Shown here one piece after another: positions 17,455 through 26,711 of a DNA stretch of 64,000 nucleotides. Numbering within the stretch: the stretch's first letter is position 1; each line of letters begins with the position of its first letter. The position numbers and the translations under genes are program-made. Location: assembly GCA_964612145.1 (NCBI GenBank), contig CAZTBP010000004.1, positions 1-64,000 on the forward strand. The letters run 5' to 3'. Source of the DNA: JAGNLV01 sp964612145 (GTDB lineage Bacteria; Zixibacteria; MSB-5A5; GN15; FEB-12). The notes below the pieces were generated by a model. The model was not told the DNA's origin. It did not search any database and worked only from the letters and a program-made list of their open reading frames with translations.

Positions 17455-18221
17455 CTGATAAACCGGTGATAGAACTCGACGACGTCACCTTCAGCTACAA
17501 CCACACCCCGGTCATCGAAAACGCCACCCTCAGTATTGCCGAACGCCAGTACGTCTGGATCGTCGGTCCCAACGGCGGCGGCAAAACCACCCTCGTCAAA
17601 CTGATCCTCGGCCTCCTTCAGCCCGGGAAAGGAACCGTGCGAATTTTTGGCACAACGCCGTCGGCAGCCCGCCACAAAATAGGCTACATGCCCCAGCACG
17701 CCCGCCTCGACCCCGGCTTTCCTGTGACTGTCACCGACGTTACCCTCATGGGGCGCCTCGGCGGACCCATGAAACTCGGTCGCTACAGCCGCCAGGACAA
17801 AGACGCAGCCCTCAATGCCCTGGAACAGGTCGAGCTTATCTATCTGCGCCACCGCACCGTCGCCGAACTCTCCGGCGGTCAGCAGCGCCGCCTCCTGGTT
17901 GCCCGGGCCCTCGCAGCCGAACCGGAGATCCTCCTGCTAGATGAACCGATGGCCAACCTCGACCTCCGGGCCGAACGCGAACTCAACAGCCTGCTCCGCC
18001 GTCTCAACGAACACCTCACCATCGTTATGGTCTCACACGATCCCGCGTTCGTCTCCGGCTTTGTCGAACAGGTCGTCTGTGTCAAACGCGATGTCCACGT
18101 CCACCCGACCGCCGACATCGACAGCGATTTTATCAATGAACTCTATGGAACCTCCATGCGCCTCGTGCGCCACGATGTGCGCGACAGCGACAAACCAACG
18201 GGGGAGACCAACGATGACTGA
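17451..18221 (+). CDS. znuC: metal ABC transporter ATP-binding protein
   Basis: A 256-residue ATPase with Walker A 'GPNGGGKTT' (about residues 40-48), the Q loop in 'GYMPQHARLD', signature 'LSGGQQRR', Walker B 'EILLLDEPMANLD' and switch His in 'MVSHDPAFVSG'. It energises zinc import with the adjacent permease and lipoprotein. The ATG overlaps the znuA stop (ATGA) and its own stop overlaps the permease start by 8 nt, so the three subunits are co-translated. Confidence 0.92.
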   Translation: MTDKPVIELDDVTFSYNHTPVIENATLSIAERQYVWIVGPNGGGKTTLVKLILGLLQPGKGTVRIFGTTPSAARHKIGYMPQHARLDPGFPVTVTDVTLMGRLGGPMKLGRYSRQDKDAALNALEQVELIYLRHRTVAELSGGQQRRLLVARALAAEPEILLLDEPMANLDLRAERELNSLLRRLNEHLTIVMVSHDPAFVSGFVEQVVCVKRDVHVHPTADIDSDFINELYGTSMRLVRHDVRDSDKPTGETNDD

Positions 18222-19059
18222 GTTCTTTCAGGTCGCCTTTCATCACACTTTTATGGTCAATGCCCTCCTCACCGGTCTGCTCGCCAGCATCGCCTGCGGC
18301 GTCGTCGGCACCTTTGTTGTCGCCCGCCGTATTACCTACATCGCCGGCGGCATCGCCCACAGTGTCCTCGGCGGCATGGGAGCCGCCAGGTATCTCGACG
18401 TCGTCCACGGCTGGCCCGTCACGCCTCTCCAGGGCGCCATCGTCGCCGCCCTCGCGTCGGCTGTTATCATCGGCGTCGTAAGCCTCCGCGCCCGTGAACG
18501 CGAAGACACCGTCATCGGCGCCATCTGGGCCGTCGGTATGGCCGTCGGCGTCCTGTTCATCGCCAACACCCCCGGCTACAACCAGGATCTCATGTCCTAC
18601 CTCTTTGGCAACATCCTCATGGTCTCCACTTCAGACCTCTACGTCATCGGAATCCTCGATCTCATCGTCGTGGTGGTCACTTTTCTCATGTTCAATCAGT
18701 TCCAGGCGGTCTGTTTCGACGAAGAATTTGCTCGCGTCCGCGGCCTCAATGTGGAATTCTATTACCTTGCCCTGCTTGCCCTTACTGCCCTGACCGTGGT
18801 CATTCTGGTCACCGTCGTCGGCATCGTCATGGTTATCGCCCTGCTGACCCTGCCCGTGGCCGTTGCCGGTTTCTTCACCCGCACCCTCCCGCGCACCATG
18901 GCCCTCGCGATCGGCCTCTCTATAGTATTTACAACTCTTGGACTGGCAATAAGTTACGGCCCCGATCTCCCCGCCGGCGCCACCATTATAGTCGTCGCCG
19001 GCATTTCCTATCTCATCGTCATCGGACTCCAACGAGTCATCCCCGCCCGCCGCACCTGA
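18214..19059 (+). CDS. znuB: metal ABC transporter permease
   Basis: A 281-residue protein with about eight membrane helices, of the ABC-3 permease family. The ATG at 18214 was chosen because GGGGGAGA lies 6 nt upstream and it overlaps the ATPase stop, matching the style of the operon. Family hallmarks are 'GVVGTFVVARRITYIAGGIAHSVLGG' near the N-terminus and the late 'VGIVMVIALLTLPVAVA' helix. It completes the RHH-znuACB unit. No terminator is obvious in the 55 nt after the stop. Confidence 0.92.
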   Translation: MTEFFQVAFHHTFMVNALLTGLLASIACGVVGTFVVARRITYIAGGIAHSVLGGMGAARYLDVVHGWPVTPLQGAIVAALASAVIIGVVSLRAREREDTVIGAIWAVGMAVGVLFIANTPGYNQDLMSYLFGNILMVSTSDLYVIGILDLIVVVVTFLMFNQFQAVCFDEEFARVRGLNVEFYYLALLALTALTVVILVTVVGIVMVIALLTLPVAVAGFFTRTLPRTMALAIGLSIVFTTLGLAISYGPDLPAGATIIVVAGISYLIVIGLQRVIPARRT

Positions 19060-19113
19060 CAACCCGGCTCAAAATACGAACTAACATACCCTGCCTCCTC
19101 AGGATTTCAAGTA

Positions 19114-19148
19114 TTGACGTATCTCAATAATTCCTTATTATGTAATAA
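19114..19148 (+). promoter_or_regulatory. promoter with palindrome in front of the M4 peptidase gene
   Basis: TTGACG (19114-19119), 16 nt, TATTAT (19136-19141). A perfect inverted repeat TTATTA-TG-TAATAA covers 19135-19148, overlapping the -10 box and the likely start site. It shares the TATTA...TAATA half-sites with the palindrome at 16254-16268 but with shorter spacing. Confidence 0.5.
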
Positions 19149-19240
19149 CATGGAGACTATACTCCGCCGAAGTACGTCTCATTACTCGCCATCATCCAGG
19201 ATGATCCTGTCGCCCTGTGAGCCACGCCACTGGAGGTCCA

Positions 19241-22200
19241 ATGAGGAACATATTGCTGCTGTTGAGCCTGCTACTGCTGTCCGTCGGTTTCATCTTCGCC
19301 GCTGTCGACAGTGACGGATTCAACCCCAATGCCACCCTGCGCACCGCACCTGAAACCGTCAAATACCTCGAGTCCGAGAATGCCGTCCCGCGATACGTAC
19401 AGGGGCGCTACGCCGCCAAAATAGCCCGAGGTAACGAAATCCCCGCTGCATACGAGTTCTTCGAGCGGCACAAAACCGCCTACCGGATGGAGGACCCCCG
19501 CACCGAACTCGATGTAGTCCGCATCGATATCGACAACCTCGGCATGCGCCACGTCCGTTTCCAGCAACACTACAACGGCCTGCCCGTAGTCGGTGCCAAC
19601 CTCATCGTGCATTACACGAGTGACGGCGTCCTCAAGACCGTCAACGGTAACTACGAACCCGAAATCTCCATCGCAAAAACCCCACGAATCTCCGGCGACG
19701 AAGCCGTCCGCCTTGCATCTCAGGATCTCGAGTCCTTCTTTGGCTCCGGCAACCCCGACCAACCCGAACTGGTCATCTTCCCCTGGGAAGGCACCACCTA
19801 CGTCGCCTGGCGCCTCTTTCTCTATTCCGATTCTCCCATGGGCCGCTGGGAATACTTCGTCGACGCCGCCACCGGCGACGTCATCTACAAAGCTGACCGC
19901 ATCATGGATATCGACGCTGTCGGTACCGGGGTCAATGTTATGGGCGATCCCCGAAACCACATCGATGTCGACTACACCGGCTCTGAATACCAAATGCGCG
20001 ACTTAACCCGCCAGGCCTCCAACGACCCGCACGGCCACGGCGGCCAGATGCCCGCCGGCAACTACATCCAGACCAACATCGCCGGCACAAACCTCCCCGG
20101 ATCAATCGCAACCGACTCCGACAACTACTGGGATGACCCCGCGAGCCAAAGCCCGGCTGTCGACGGCCACGTGTACAGCACCCTCGTCTACGACTACCTC
20201 CTGACTCAGTTTAACCGCAACGGCTACGACGATGCCGGCGCCTCCATGCTCTGCATCGTCAATTACTCCGGTGACGGCGATAACAACGCCTACTGGGATG
20301 GTTCTCGAATCGTCGTCTGGAGCTGGTCCTCCGGATGGCGCTCTCTGGCCACCTGCCCTGACGTTATCGCCCACGAGTGGGGCCATGCCGTAACCGAATA
20401 CACCTCCGGACTCGTCTACCAGAAGGAACCGGGTGCCCTGAACGAGTCGTTCTCCGACATGATTGGCGCTGCTTTCGAATTCTTCCATGACACCCTCGAC
20501 ACCCCCGACTGGTACATGGGCGAAAACGGCCTCGTCAGCGGAAACGGCTTCCGCTCCTTGGACAACCCCCACGAATTCGGCGACCCGGATACCTACGGCA
20601 CCGATGATCCTTACTGGATCGATGTTGTCAACTGCTCCCCGTCGTACCAAAATGACTACTGCGGCGTTCACACCAACAGCGGCGTCGGCAACAAGTGGTT
20701 CTCACTCCTATCCGACGGCGGCAGTCACAACGGCCAGGCCGTTGTCGGCATCGGCGTTCAAAACGCGATGAAAGTTGCCTACCGCGCCAACGCCTTCTAC
20801 TGGAATTCACAGACCGATTACCACGAAGCCGCGCTGGCAACTATGGACGCCGCAGACGACCTCGACCCGACCGGCACCTGGTCGACCCGTGCTGCTGAGG
20901 CCTGGACCGCCGTCCAGGTCGCCGTGCCCCTGCCGGCTATCACATTCTCATATCCCGACGGCGTTCCATCGACCGTCAACCCGACCGACTCAACTACCTT
21001 CCGCGTCGTGGTCGAAGGCGCCTATGGCGCCGAGGTCAGCACCGGAACTGAACAAATTCACTGGTCAATCGACGGTGACCTGTGGCAGGATCGCAATCTG
21101 ACTCAACTGGCCCCGGACACCTTCGAAGCAAAACTCCCGCCCGTCGCTTGCGGCAGCCTTGTGGAATTCTACGTTAGCGCCGATATGGTCGGCGGCGGCA
21201 CCTACAACGATCCCGATCCCGCCTCTCCCTACAGCGCCCAGCCGGTAACAGCCGTCACGATCGTATTCGACGACAACTTCGAAACCGACCTCGGCTGGAC
21301 CGTCAGCGGCAGTGCCGCCGACGGCCAATGGGAGCGCGGCGTACCCGTTGATTTCAACAGGGGAGACCCACCCTCAGACTACGATGGCTCCGGCCAATGC
21401 TACCTGACCGACAACGATCCGAATGACTCCAACTCCGATGTCGACGACGGCACCACAACTCTTACCTCGCCCCTGATCGATCTCTCCGGGGGCGATGCAC
21501 AGATCAGCTACGCCCGCTGGCTCAGTAATGTCTTTGGAGCATCTCCCGGCGAAGACAAAATGCTCATTTACATCTCCAACGATAACGGCACTACCTGGAT
21601 CCCGTGTGACTCCGCCGGACCGACCGAGGATGCCGCCGGCGGCTGGATCGAACACAGCTTTATAGTAAGCGAATTTCTGACTCCCACCGCCAACATGCGT
21701 ATCAGATTCGATGTCGCCGACGAAGGCAGCGGGTCCGTCGTTGAAGGCGGACTGGACCAGTTCTCAGTCAAGCGACTCGAATGCACCGGCAACAGCCCGT
21801 CAGTTCTGACAACTAGCTTACCCGAATGGACTGTCGGCGTAAATTACAGCCAGCAACTTTTCGCTGGTGGCGGATCAGGAAACCTGACCTGGACCGATCT
21901 CAACGGCGATCTCGTCGGTACCGGTCTTTCGCTGAACAGCGCCGGCTTACTTTCCGGCACTCCCACCATTCCCGGCGACATTACCTTCACCGCCCGCGTC
22001 ACCGACGAATCAGCCAACTTCGATGACCAACCATTGACTCTCACCATCAACGCCGCCGTCACTGTCACCGATATCTCTCTGCCCGAATGGACCGCCGAAG
22101 TCGCCTACCCCGACCAGCAATTGTCCGCTGCCGGCGGAACTGGCAGCCACACCTTCACGGATAAAAACGGCGATCTCGCTCCAGCCGGCATGACTCTGGC

Positions 22201-22789
22201 CGGTTCCGGACTGCTCACCGGAACTCCCGCCGCTGAAGGCACCGTAAACTTTACCGTCCTCGCGACCGACGCCGTCAGCGCCACCGGCGAGCGCGCCTTC
22301 GCCATTTCCGTGAACGCCCCCGTTACCATTACAACCTCAACTCTGCCCGATGGCAAAGCAGACTCCGCCTACTCGGAACAGCTAACATCGTCGAACGGCA
22401 CCGGATCCCACACCTTTACGGAAGTCGGCAACAACCTTGCCGCGATCGGTTTGAGCCTCGCCTCCAATGGCGCCCTTGCCGGCACTCCTGTCGACACCGG
22501 CACATTTACCTTCGATGTCGAAGTTACCGATGCCGTCGGATCTCTCGACCAGGCCACACTAAACCTCTATCTCAACCCGGCCTGGATCTGTGCCGACGTT
22601 AATCACAACGGAGAAGGACCCAATGTCGAAGATCTCACCTATCTCGTCGACTTCCTGTTCCGAGGCGGCGACCCGCCCCCGATCATGGATGCTGCCGACA
22701 TTGACGGAGCAATTGATGTGAACGTCAGCGACCTCACGTACCTTGTATCATTCCTGTTTGCCAACGGTAACGACCCAGCCTGCCCGTGA
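19241..22789 (+). CDS. secreted M4 (thermolysin-like) metallopeptidase with putative Ig and dockerin-like modules
   Basis: The ATG at 19241 has GGAGGT 3 nt upstream; a GTG at 19217 has none. The 1182-residue protein has a signal peptide (about 1-22) and an FTP/PepSY-type propeptide (about 60-200). The M4 catalytic domain (about 220-565) has zinc motif H378-E-W-G-H382, the glutamate in 'GALNESFSD' and catalytic His477 in 'GVHTNSGVGNKW'. A jelly-roll-like module follows (about 690-850), then three putative immunoglobulin-like repeats each ending in 'LSGTP' or 'GTP' (about 855-1110), and a C-terminal pair of calcium-loop repeats ('VEDLTYLVDFLFRGG') resembling type I dockerin. It digests proteins outside the cell. 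Downstream lies a second peptidase with the same tail. Confidence 0.93.
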   Translation: MRNILLLLSLLLLSVGFIFAAVDSDGFNPNATLRTAPETVKYLESENAVPRYVQGRYAAKIARGNEIPAAYEFFERHKTAYRMEDPRTELDVVRIDIDNLGMRHVRFQQHYNGLPVVGANLIVHYTSDGVLKTVNGNYEPEISIAKTPRISGDEAVRLASQDLESFFGSGNPDQPELVIFPWEGTTYVAWRLFLYSDSPMGRWEYFVDAATGDVIYKADRIMDIDAVGTGVNVMGDPRNHIDVDYTGSEYQMRDLTRQASNDPHGHGGQMPAGNYIQTNIAGTNLPGSIATDSDNYWDDPASQSPAVDGHVYSTLVYDYLLTQFNRNGYDDAGASMLCIVNYSGDGDNNAYWDGSRIVVWSWSSGWRSLATCPDVIAHEWGHAVTEYTSGLVYQKEPGALNESFSDMIGAAFEFFHDTLDTPDWYMGENGLVSGNGFRSLDNPHEFGDPDTYGTDDPYWIDVVNCSPSYQNDYCGVHTNSGVGNKWFSLLSDGGSHNGQAVVGIGVQNAMKVAYRANAFYWNSQTDYHEAALATMDAADDLDPTGTWSTRAAEAWTAVQVAVPLPAITFSYPDGVPSTVNPTDSTTFRVVVEGAYGAEVSTGTEQIHWSIDGDLWQDRNLTQLAPDTFEAKLPPVACGSLVEFYVSADMVGGGTYNDPDPASPYSAQPVTAVTIVFDDNFETDLGWTVSGSAADGQWERGVPVDFNRGDPPSDYDGSGQCYLTDNDPNDSNSDVDDGTTTLTSPLIDLSGGDAQISYARWLSNVFGASPGEDKMLIYISNDNGTTWIPCDSAGPTEDAAGGWIEHSFIVSEFLTPTANMRIRFDVADEGSGSVVEGGLDQFSVKRLECTGNSPSVLTTSLPEWTVGVNYSQQLFAGGGSGNLTWTDLNGDLVGTGLSLNSAGLLSGTPTIPGDITFTARVTDESANFDDQPLTLTINAAVTVTDISLPEWTAEVAYPDQQLSAAGGTGSHTFTDKNGDLAPAGMTLAGSGLLTGTPAAEGTVNFTVLATDAVSATGERAFAISVNAPVTITTSTLPDGKADSAYSEQLTSSNGTGSHTFTEVGNNLAAIGLSLASNGALAGTPVDTGTFTFDVEVTDAVGSLDQATLNLYLNPAWICADVNHNGEGPNVEDLTYLVDFLFRGGDPPPIMDAADIDGAIDVNVSDLTYLVSFLFANGNDPACP

Positions 22790-22903
22790 GAGATCGCAGT
22801 ATATGATATTAGGAACGGAAAGTAAGTAACAGTGCTGTAATGGCATCCGGGGAGCCGGACAGCCTTCAGCAAAACACCAAAGTGGTCTCAAAGGAGCTGT
22901 AAA

Positions 22904-25774
22904 ATGGGTAAAAAGGCCGTTATCACTACTATTATGGTGCTTCTTGGTCTCTGTTCGGCCGTTGCCGCCGATGACCTCTACCGAATAACCGTCAACAACG
23001 GCGATGACGCCGCAGCCCTGCGCGCCACCGGCGCCGACGCCGTCCTGCGCATCAACGACGGCTACCTGATCCTCGCCGACGAACCAACACTCGATCTGCT
23101 CGCCGAATCCGGCCTGCAATACGAGTTCGTCGCATCCAATGTCGACCGCAAAAACCTCGCGCTCGACACCCGGCTCGATCAATCCAATATCGGAAAATAC
23201 CCGACCGTCTTTCAGGAAGATCAGGTGCGGCTGTTCAGGGTAGAGCTCGATCAAATCAGAGCAATACAACCCACCCCCGGCCTCGCGCCGTTACCCGAAA
23301 CCAGCCTGCGGATGGTTCATACCGAACCACTCCCGCTGACAAAATCCCGCGCCGCGACCGCCATCCCGCTCGACTCCCTGACCGGTCTCATCGTACAGGA
23401 TTCACTTGTATCCTACACCGAGACCCTCCAGGCCTTCCCGGTCCGTTTCGCAGGCACCCTCGGAGATTTCCAGTCCCGCGACTGGGCCAAAGCGAAATTT
23501 GAATCTTTTGGCTACGACTCGGTCTTCTACGACAGCTTTATCACCTCGGCCGTTACCGGATCACCGCTGAACCTGCAAAACATCATCGCCGTCAAACCGG
23601 GCGCCACCCTGCCGGACCACCACATTATCATCTGTGCCCACAAGGACGCCGTCCAGACTTCACCCGGTGCCGATGACAACGGCTCCGGGTCGGCAGCGGT
23701 CCTCGAAATTGCCCGGGTTATGAAAGATATCCCCACCGAGGCAACCTGGATCTTTGCCCTGTTTGATGCCGAAGAAGAAGGCCTCATCGGCGCCGGAGCC
23801 TATGCGAACGCCGCCGCCTCAGCCGGCGACAGTATCATCGCCGTCCTCAACATGGACATGATCGCACACTACGAAAACGCCAACTACGCCAAACTTTTCT
23901 ACGGCGCCGATCAGTCCCTCGCCGAACGCTGGGACCTTCTCGCCGAATCCCTGACCGGTATCAACATCGCCGGCACTTTCCAGGGTAGTTCCAGCGGATC
24001 TGACCACTATCCCTTCCAGCAACAGGGCTACCGAGTCGTGTTTGTCCACGAGTATACATTCTCCACCGTTTACCACTCCTACCAGGACAGCACATCCTAT
24101 ATGAACTTCGACTACATGACCCGCATGGTCAAAGCCACTATCGCAACCGCCTACGATGTCGACGCTACCTACCTCCCGACTCCGGGCATTATCTTCACCC
24201 TCGAAAGCGAAATTCCGGAATTCGTCCAGCCCAACCAGACCACGCCGATACAATTCACCATTTCCGCCGGTGCCTACGGCTCACTGGCAGCCGGCACGGA
24301 AATGCTGCACTACGCCGCCAACGACGGCGGCTACAACATCGCGCCGCTAACCGATCTTGGCGGCGGTCTCTACGAGGCCGAACTACCGGAAATCTTCTGC
24401 GGCGACATCATGTCGTTCTACATAAGCGCCGATGAAGTCACCTCCGGCACGTTCACGCTGCCCGACCCCGCCCAGCCGTGGCAAATCAGAACCGCCTCGA
24501 CCACGGCAACCGCATTTGCCGACGACTTTGAACTTGTCACCGGCTGGACCGTCAGCGGCAGCGTATCCGACGGCGCCTGGAACCGAGGCGTACCCGCCGG
24601 CGGCGGACTCCGGGGCGACCCGCCGGCCGACTTCGACGGTTCCGGATCGTGCTACCTGACCGACAATGTCGACGGCAACTCCGATGTCGACGGCGGAACC
24701 ACCATCCTGACCTCACCAACCTTCGATGCGAGCGGGGGAGACGACGCCACCATTCACTACGCCCGTTGGTTCTCCAACGATTTCGGCGCCGCACCCGATG
24801 AAGACGTCATGCGCATCTACCTGTCAAACGACAACGGCGCCACCTGGACCAAAATCGACAGCGCCGGCCCTGACTTCCAGTCCTCCGGCGGATGGTTCGA
24901 ACACACCCTGCTGGTCTCGGACTTCCTCGCACCAACCGCCCAGATGCGCCTCAGGTTCGAGGCCTCCGATCTCGGCAGCGGCTCGGTCGTGGAAGCTGCT
25001 GTCGACGATGTCGTCATCACCACGTTCGAATGCCTCGAAGGCTACTTCGTCGTCGCTACCGACAGCCTTCCCACCTGGACCGAAGGCGTCCCATACAGCC
25101 GGCAGATCATCGCCGCCGGCGGGATCGGTAACCACACTTGGACCGACAAATACGGCGACCTGGACGGTACCGGGCTAAGCCTGTCAACCTCCGGCTCGCT
25201 GTCCGGCACACCCGCCGCAGCAGGCGAAATCAGCTTCACCGCACTCTGTACCGACGACGCCGACTCAACCGCCGAAAAACTGCTCACCCTGACCATCAAC
25301 CCGACCGTAATCATAGTCGCCTCCGATCCGGACTACGCCACCCAGGGAGAATCATACTCCCATCAATTCACCGCCGATGGCGGTACCGGAACGCACAGTT
25401 GGAGCCTGATCGGCGACGCCCTGACCGGCTCCGGGCTGCAGCTTGCCTCCAATGGCACCCTGTCCGGCACACCGAATGCGACCGGCACCCTGATATTCAC
25501 TGTCCACGCCGAAGATGCCGTCGGTGCCTCGGACGAGTCCGAGATCACCCTCGAGGTGCGACAACCCTACATCTGCGCCGACATGGATCATGATTACGTT
25601 GGACCGAACGTCGCCGACCTGACATTCTTCGTCGACTACCTCTTCCGCGGCGGTGACAACCCGCCGGTCATGGATGCCGCCGATGTCAACACCTCCAATT
25701 CAGTCGATGTCGGCGACCTGACCTACCTCGTTGATTACCTCTTCCGGGGTGGACCGGCCCCGGTGTGTGACTAG
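22904..25774 (+). CDS. secreted M28 aminopeptidase with putative Ig and dockerin-like modules
   Basis: A 956-residue protein with a signal peptide (about 1-23). The M28 zinc domain (about 190-420) shows the ligand blocks 'CAHKDAV' (His near 245), 'GADDNGSGSA', 'DAEEEGLIGAGAYA', 'LNMDMIAHYE' and a final His in 'FVHEYTFSTVYHSYQ'. After that come a jelly-roll-like module (about 535-705), two immunoglobulin-like repeats (about 708-885) and a C-terminal pair of 'DLTYLVDYLFRGG' calcium-loop repeats. These modules are close relatives of those in the M4 enzyme just upstream, pointing to module duplication. AAAGGAG precedes the ATG. It probably trims peptides released by the M4 enzyme. A strong terminator follows. 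Confidence 0.92.
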   Translation: MGKKAVITTIMVLLGLCSAVAADDLYRITVNNGDDAAALRATGADAVLRINDGYLILADEPTLDLLAESGLQYEFVASNVDRKNLALDTRLDQSNIGKYPTVFQEDQVRLFRVELDQIRAIQPTPGLAPLPETSLRMVHTEPLPLTKSRAATAIPLDSLTGLIVQDSLVSYTETLQAFPVRFAGTLGDFQSRDWAKAKFESFGYDSVFYDSFITSAVTGSPLNLQNIIAVKPGATLPDHHIIICAHKDAVQTSPGADDNGSGSAAVLEIARVMKDIPTEATWIFALFDAEEEGLIGAGAYANAAASAGDSIIAVLNMDMIAHYENANYAKLFYGADQSLAERWDLLAESLTGINIAGTFQGSSSGSDHYPFQQQGYRVVFVHEYTFSTVYHSYQDSTSYMNFDYMTRMVKATIATAYDVDATYLPTPGIIFTLESEIPEFVQPNQTTPIQFTISAGAYGSLAAGTEMLHYAANDGGYNIAPLTDLGGGLYEAELPEIFCGDIMSFYISADEVTSGTFTLPDPAQPWQIRTASTTATAFADDFELVTGWTVSGSVSDGAWNRGVPAGGGLRGDPPADFDGSGSCYLTDNVDGNSDVDGGTTILTSPTFDASGGDDATIHYARWFSNDFGAAPDEDVMRIYLSNDNGATWTKIDSAGPDFQSSGGWFEHTLLVSDFLAPTAQMRLRFEASDLGSGSVVEAAVDDVVITTFECLEGYFVVATDSLPTWTEGVPYSRQIIAAGGIGNHTWTDKYGDLDGTGLSLSTSGSLSGTPAAAGEISFTALCTDDADSTAEKLLTLTINPTVIIVASDPDYATQGESYSHQFTADGGTGTHSWSLIGDALTGSGLQLASNGTLSGTPNATGTLIFTVHAEDAVGASDESEITLEVRQPYICADMDHDYVGPNVADLTFFVDYLFRGGDNPPVMDAADVNTSNSVDVGDLTYLVDYLFRGGPAPVCD

Positions 25775-25804
25775 ATCTGGTTTTGCCACCACGCGGTGAT
25801 CACA

Positions 25805-25839
25805 GCGCCGCCGGCTCTCTGCCGGCGGCGCGTATTTTT
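25805..25839 (+). terminator. rho-independent terminator after the M28 peptidase
   Basis: A perfect 11-bp GC stem (GCGCCGCCGGC / GCCGGCGGCGC) with a TCTCT loop, followed by GTATTTTT, 30 nt after the stop. Confidence 0.9.
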
Positions 25840-25927
25840 GGCACGTTCGCGGGATGCCTTTATAAACGCTTGGATCTCAAGCTTTTTCAATAAAAGGTAA
25901 TATTCACCATAATTCGGCCACACCCAT

Positions 25928-25944
25928 AAGGTGAAATACACCTT
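25928..25944 (+). promoter_or_regulatory. perfect palindrome, candidate upstream activator site
   Basis: AAGGTG-AAATA-CACCTT is a perfect 6-5-6 inverted repeat. Its centre is about 120 bp before the predicted start of the sigma-54-type promoter at 26031, the usual distance for an enhancer-binding activator. The assignment is inference from position and symmetry. Confidence 0.38.
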
Positions 25945-26030
25945 CTTGAATACCGGTGAGACTTTTTCTGATTTTGTTTTCTGTTGTATACCAATGACTT
26001 AATTGGTTCTTTGTGTCAAATTCTGACAGT

Positions 26031-26046
26031 TGGCACGCATGTTGTA
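26031..26046 (+). promoter_or_regulatory. sigma-54-type promoter (-24/-12)
   Basis: TGGCACGCATGTTGTA matches the sigma-54 consensus TGGCACG-N4-TTGC(A/T) at every fixed position except the last C of TTGC, which is T. Spacing between the GG and the -12 G is correct. Transcription would start near 26056 and run into the structured segment that ends in a terminator. A second palindrome, TGTCA-AATTC-TGACA, lies immediately upstream at 26014-26028. Confidence 0.55.
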
Positions 26047-26055
26047 TGTCATCTT

Positions 26056-26398
26056 AGTGTCAATGTACTAGCGTTGTAACCTGACTTGACATCCGGCCCA
26101 ACCGAGCAAGTCCGGTAAAGAAAAGAAGATCTGGCTCCTCCCAACCGTCAGGCTTCTTAAGCAGAGGGGATCCGGAACGGCGACCTGAAGACACCGGGCA
26201 TAAGCGTGGGGAGTGAACTGTTCCGGACCTGTACAGTTCCCAGCAATGCAGAGGAGGATATGGGGGACTTCGCCGTGCGGAGCGGTTCGGTGAAGTCTTC
26301 GTCCGGCAGTCGCCTACTCGCTGCCGGACGCTGTTTGCTACCATACACCCATCAGAGGTCAGGGATCGGACGGCTCCTACTCCGATCCCTTTCCTTTT
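26056..26398 (+). ncRNA. candidate structured non-coding RNA of about 340 nt
   Basis: A transcript is inferred between the sigma-54-type promoter and the terminator at 26361-26398. It contains several strong hairpins: GAACTGT/ACAGTTC (about 26213-26240), ACTTCGCCG/CGGTGAAGT with a G-U pair (about 26268-26298) and GTCCGGCAG/CTGCCGGAC (about 26302-26332). No plausible long reading frame is present on this strand; the only open frame with a good ribosome site (ATG 26260) reads straight through the terminator stem. It does not match 6S, SRP, tmRNA, RNase P or the riboswitch consensus patterns I know. The exact ends and even expression are inference. Confidence 0.42.
26361..26398 (+). terminator. 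rho-independent terminator of the candidate RNA
   Basis: A perfect 10-bp stem (AGGGATCGGA / TCCGATCCCT) with a 10-nt loop, then TTCCTTTT. No protein gene ends nearby on this strand (the last stop is at 25774, with its own terminator), so it must close a separate transcript. Confidence 0.75.
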
Positions 26399-26598
26399 GA
26401 TCGGTAATTTTCGCCTCGCGAATTCCAGCATTCATCGCCGCACCCGAATCTAAGTCATCATCCCAAACTGCTTCGTAAACTGCATCCTCCGCACCGGCTC
26501 ACCCCCGCCACCCTGCAACTAGTCGGGAACCCAAACAAAGTCTCCCGAATATAATATTTCTAAAAGCCAGCTGTGGCTTCATTGCCTCAGTCCGTGTC

Positions 26599-26627
26599 TT
26601 GACAGAAGGCTCTACGCCGCATATATT
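26599..26627 (+). promoter_or_regulatory. sigma-70-like promoter of the gld-type ABC operon
   Basis: TTGACA (26599-26604), 17 nt, TATATT (26622-26627). The start of transcription should be near 26634, giving a leader of about 78 nt before the ATG at 26712. The stretch 26400-26598 shows no other feature. Confidence 0.65.
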
Positions 26628-26711
26628 TGGAGCCACTCAGGGAATACTTTTTTCAGTTTGCATACGTCCCCGCCTGCGCGCGGACGACGACTCTAAAATG
26701 AGGGAGACGCT

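Noticed and set aside
22790..22903. possible riboswitch in the leader of the M28 gene
   Set aside because: There is a small TCCGG/CCGGA hairpin, but none of the conserved cores of c-di-GMP, cobalamin, TPP or SAM riboswitches is present.
26088..26110. TTGACA at about 26088 as a sigma-70 promoter for the candidate RNA
   Set aside because: No -10-like hexamer occurs 16-18 nt downstream.
26206..26400. 64-codon open frame through the candidate RNA
   Set aside because: It reads through the terminator stem and has no protein-like pattern, so the RNA reading is preferred.
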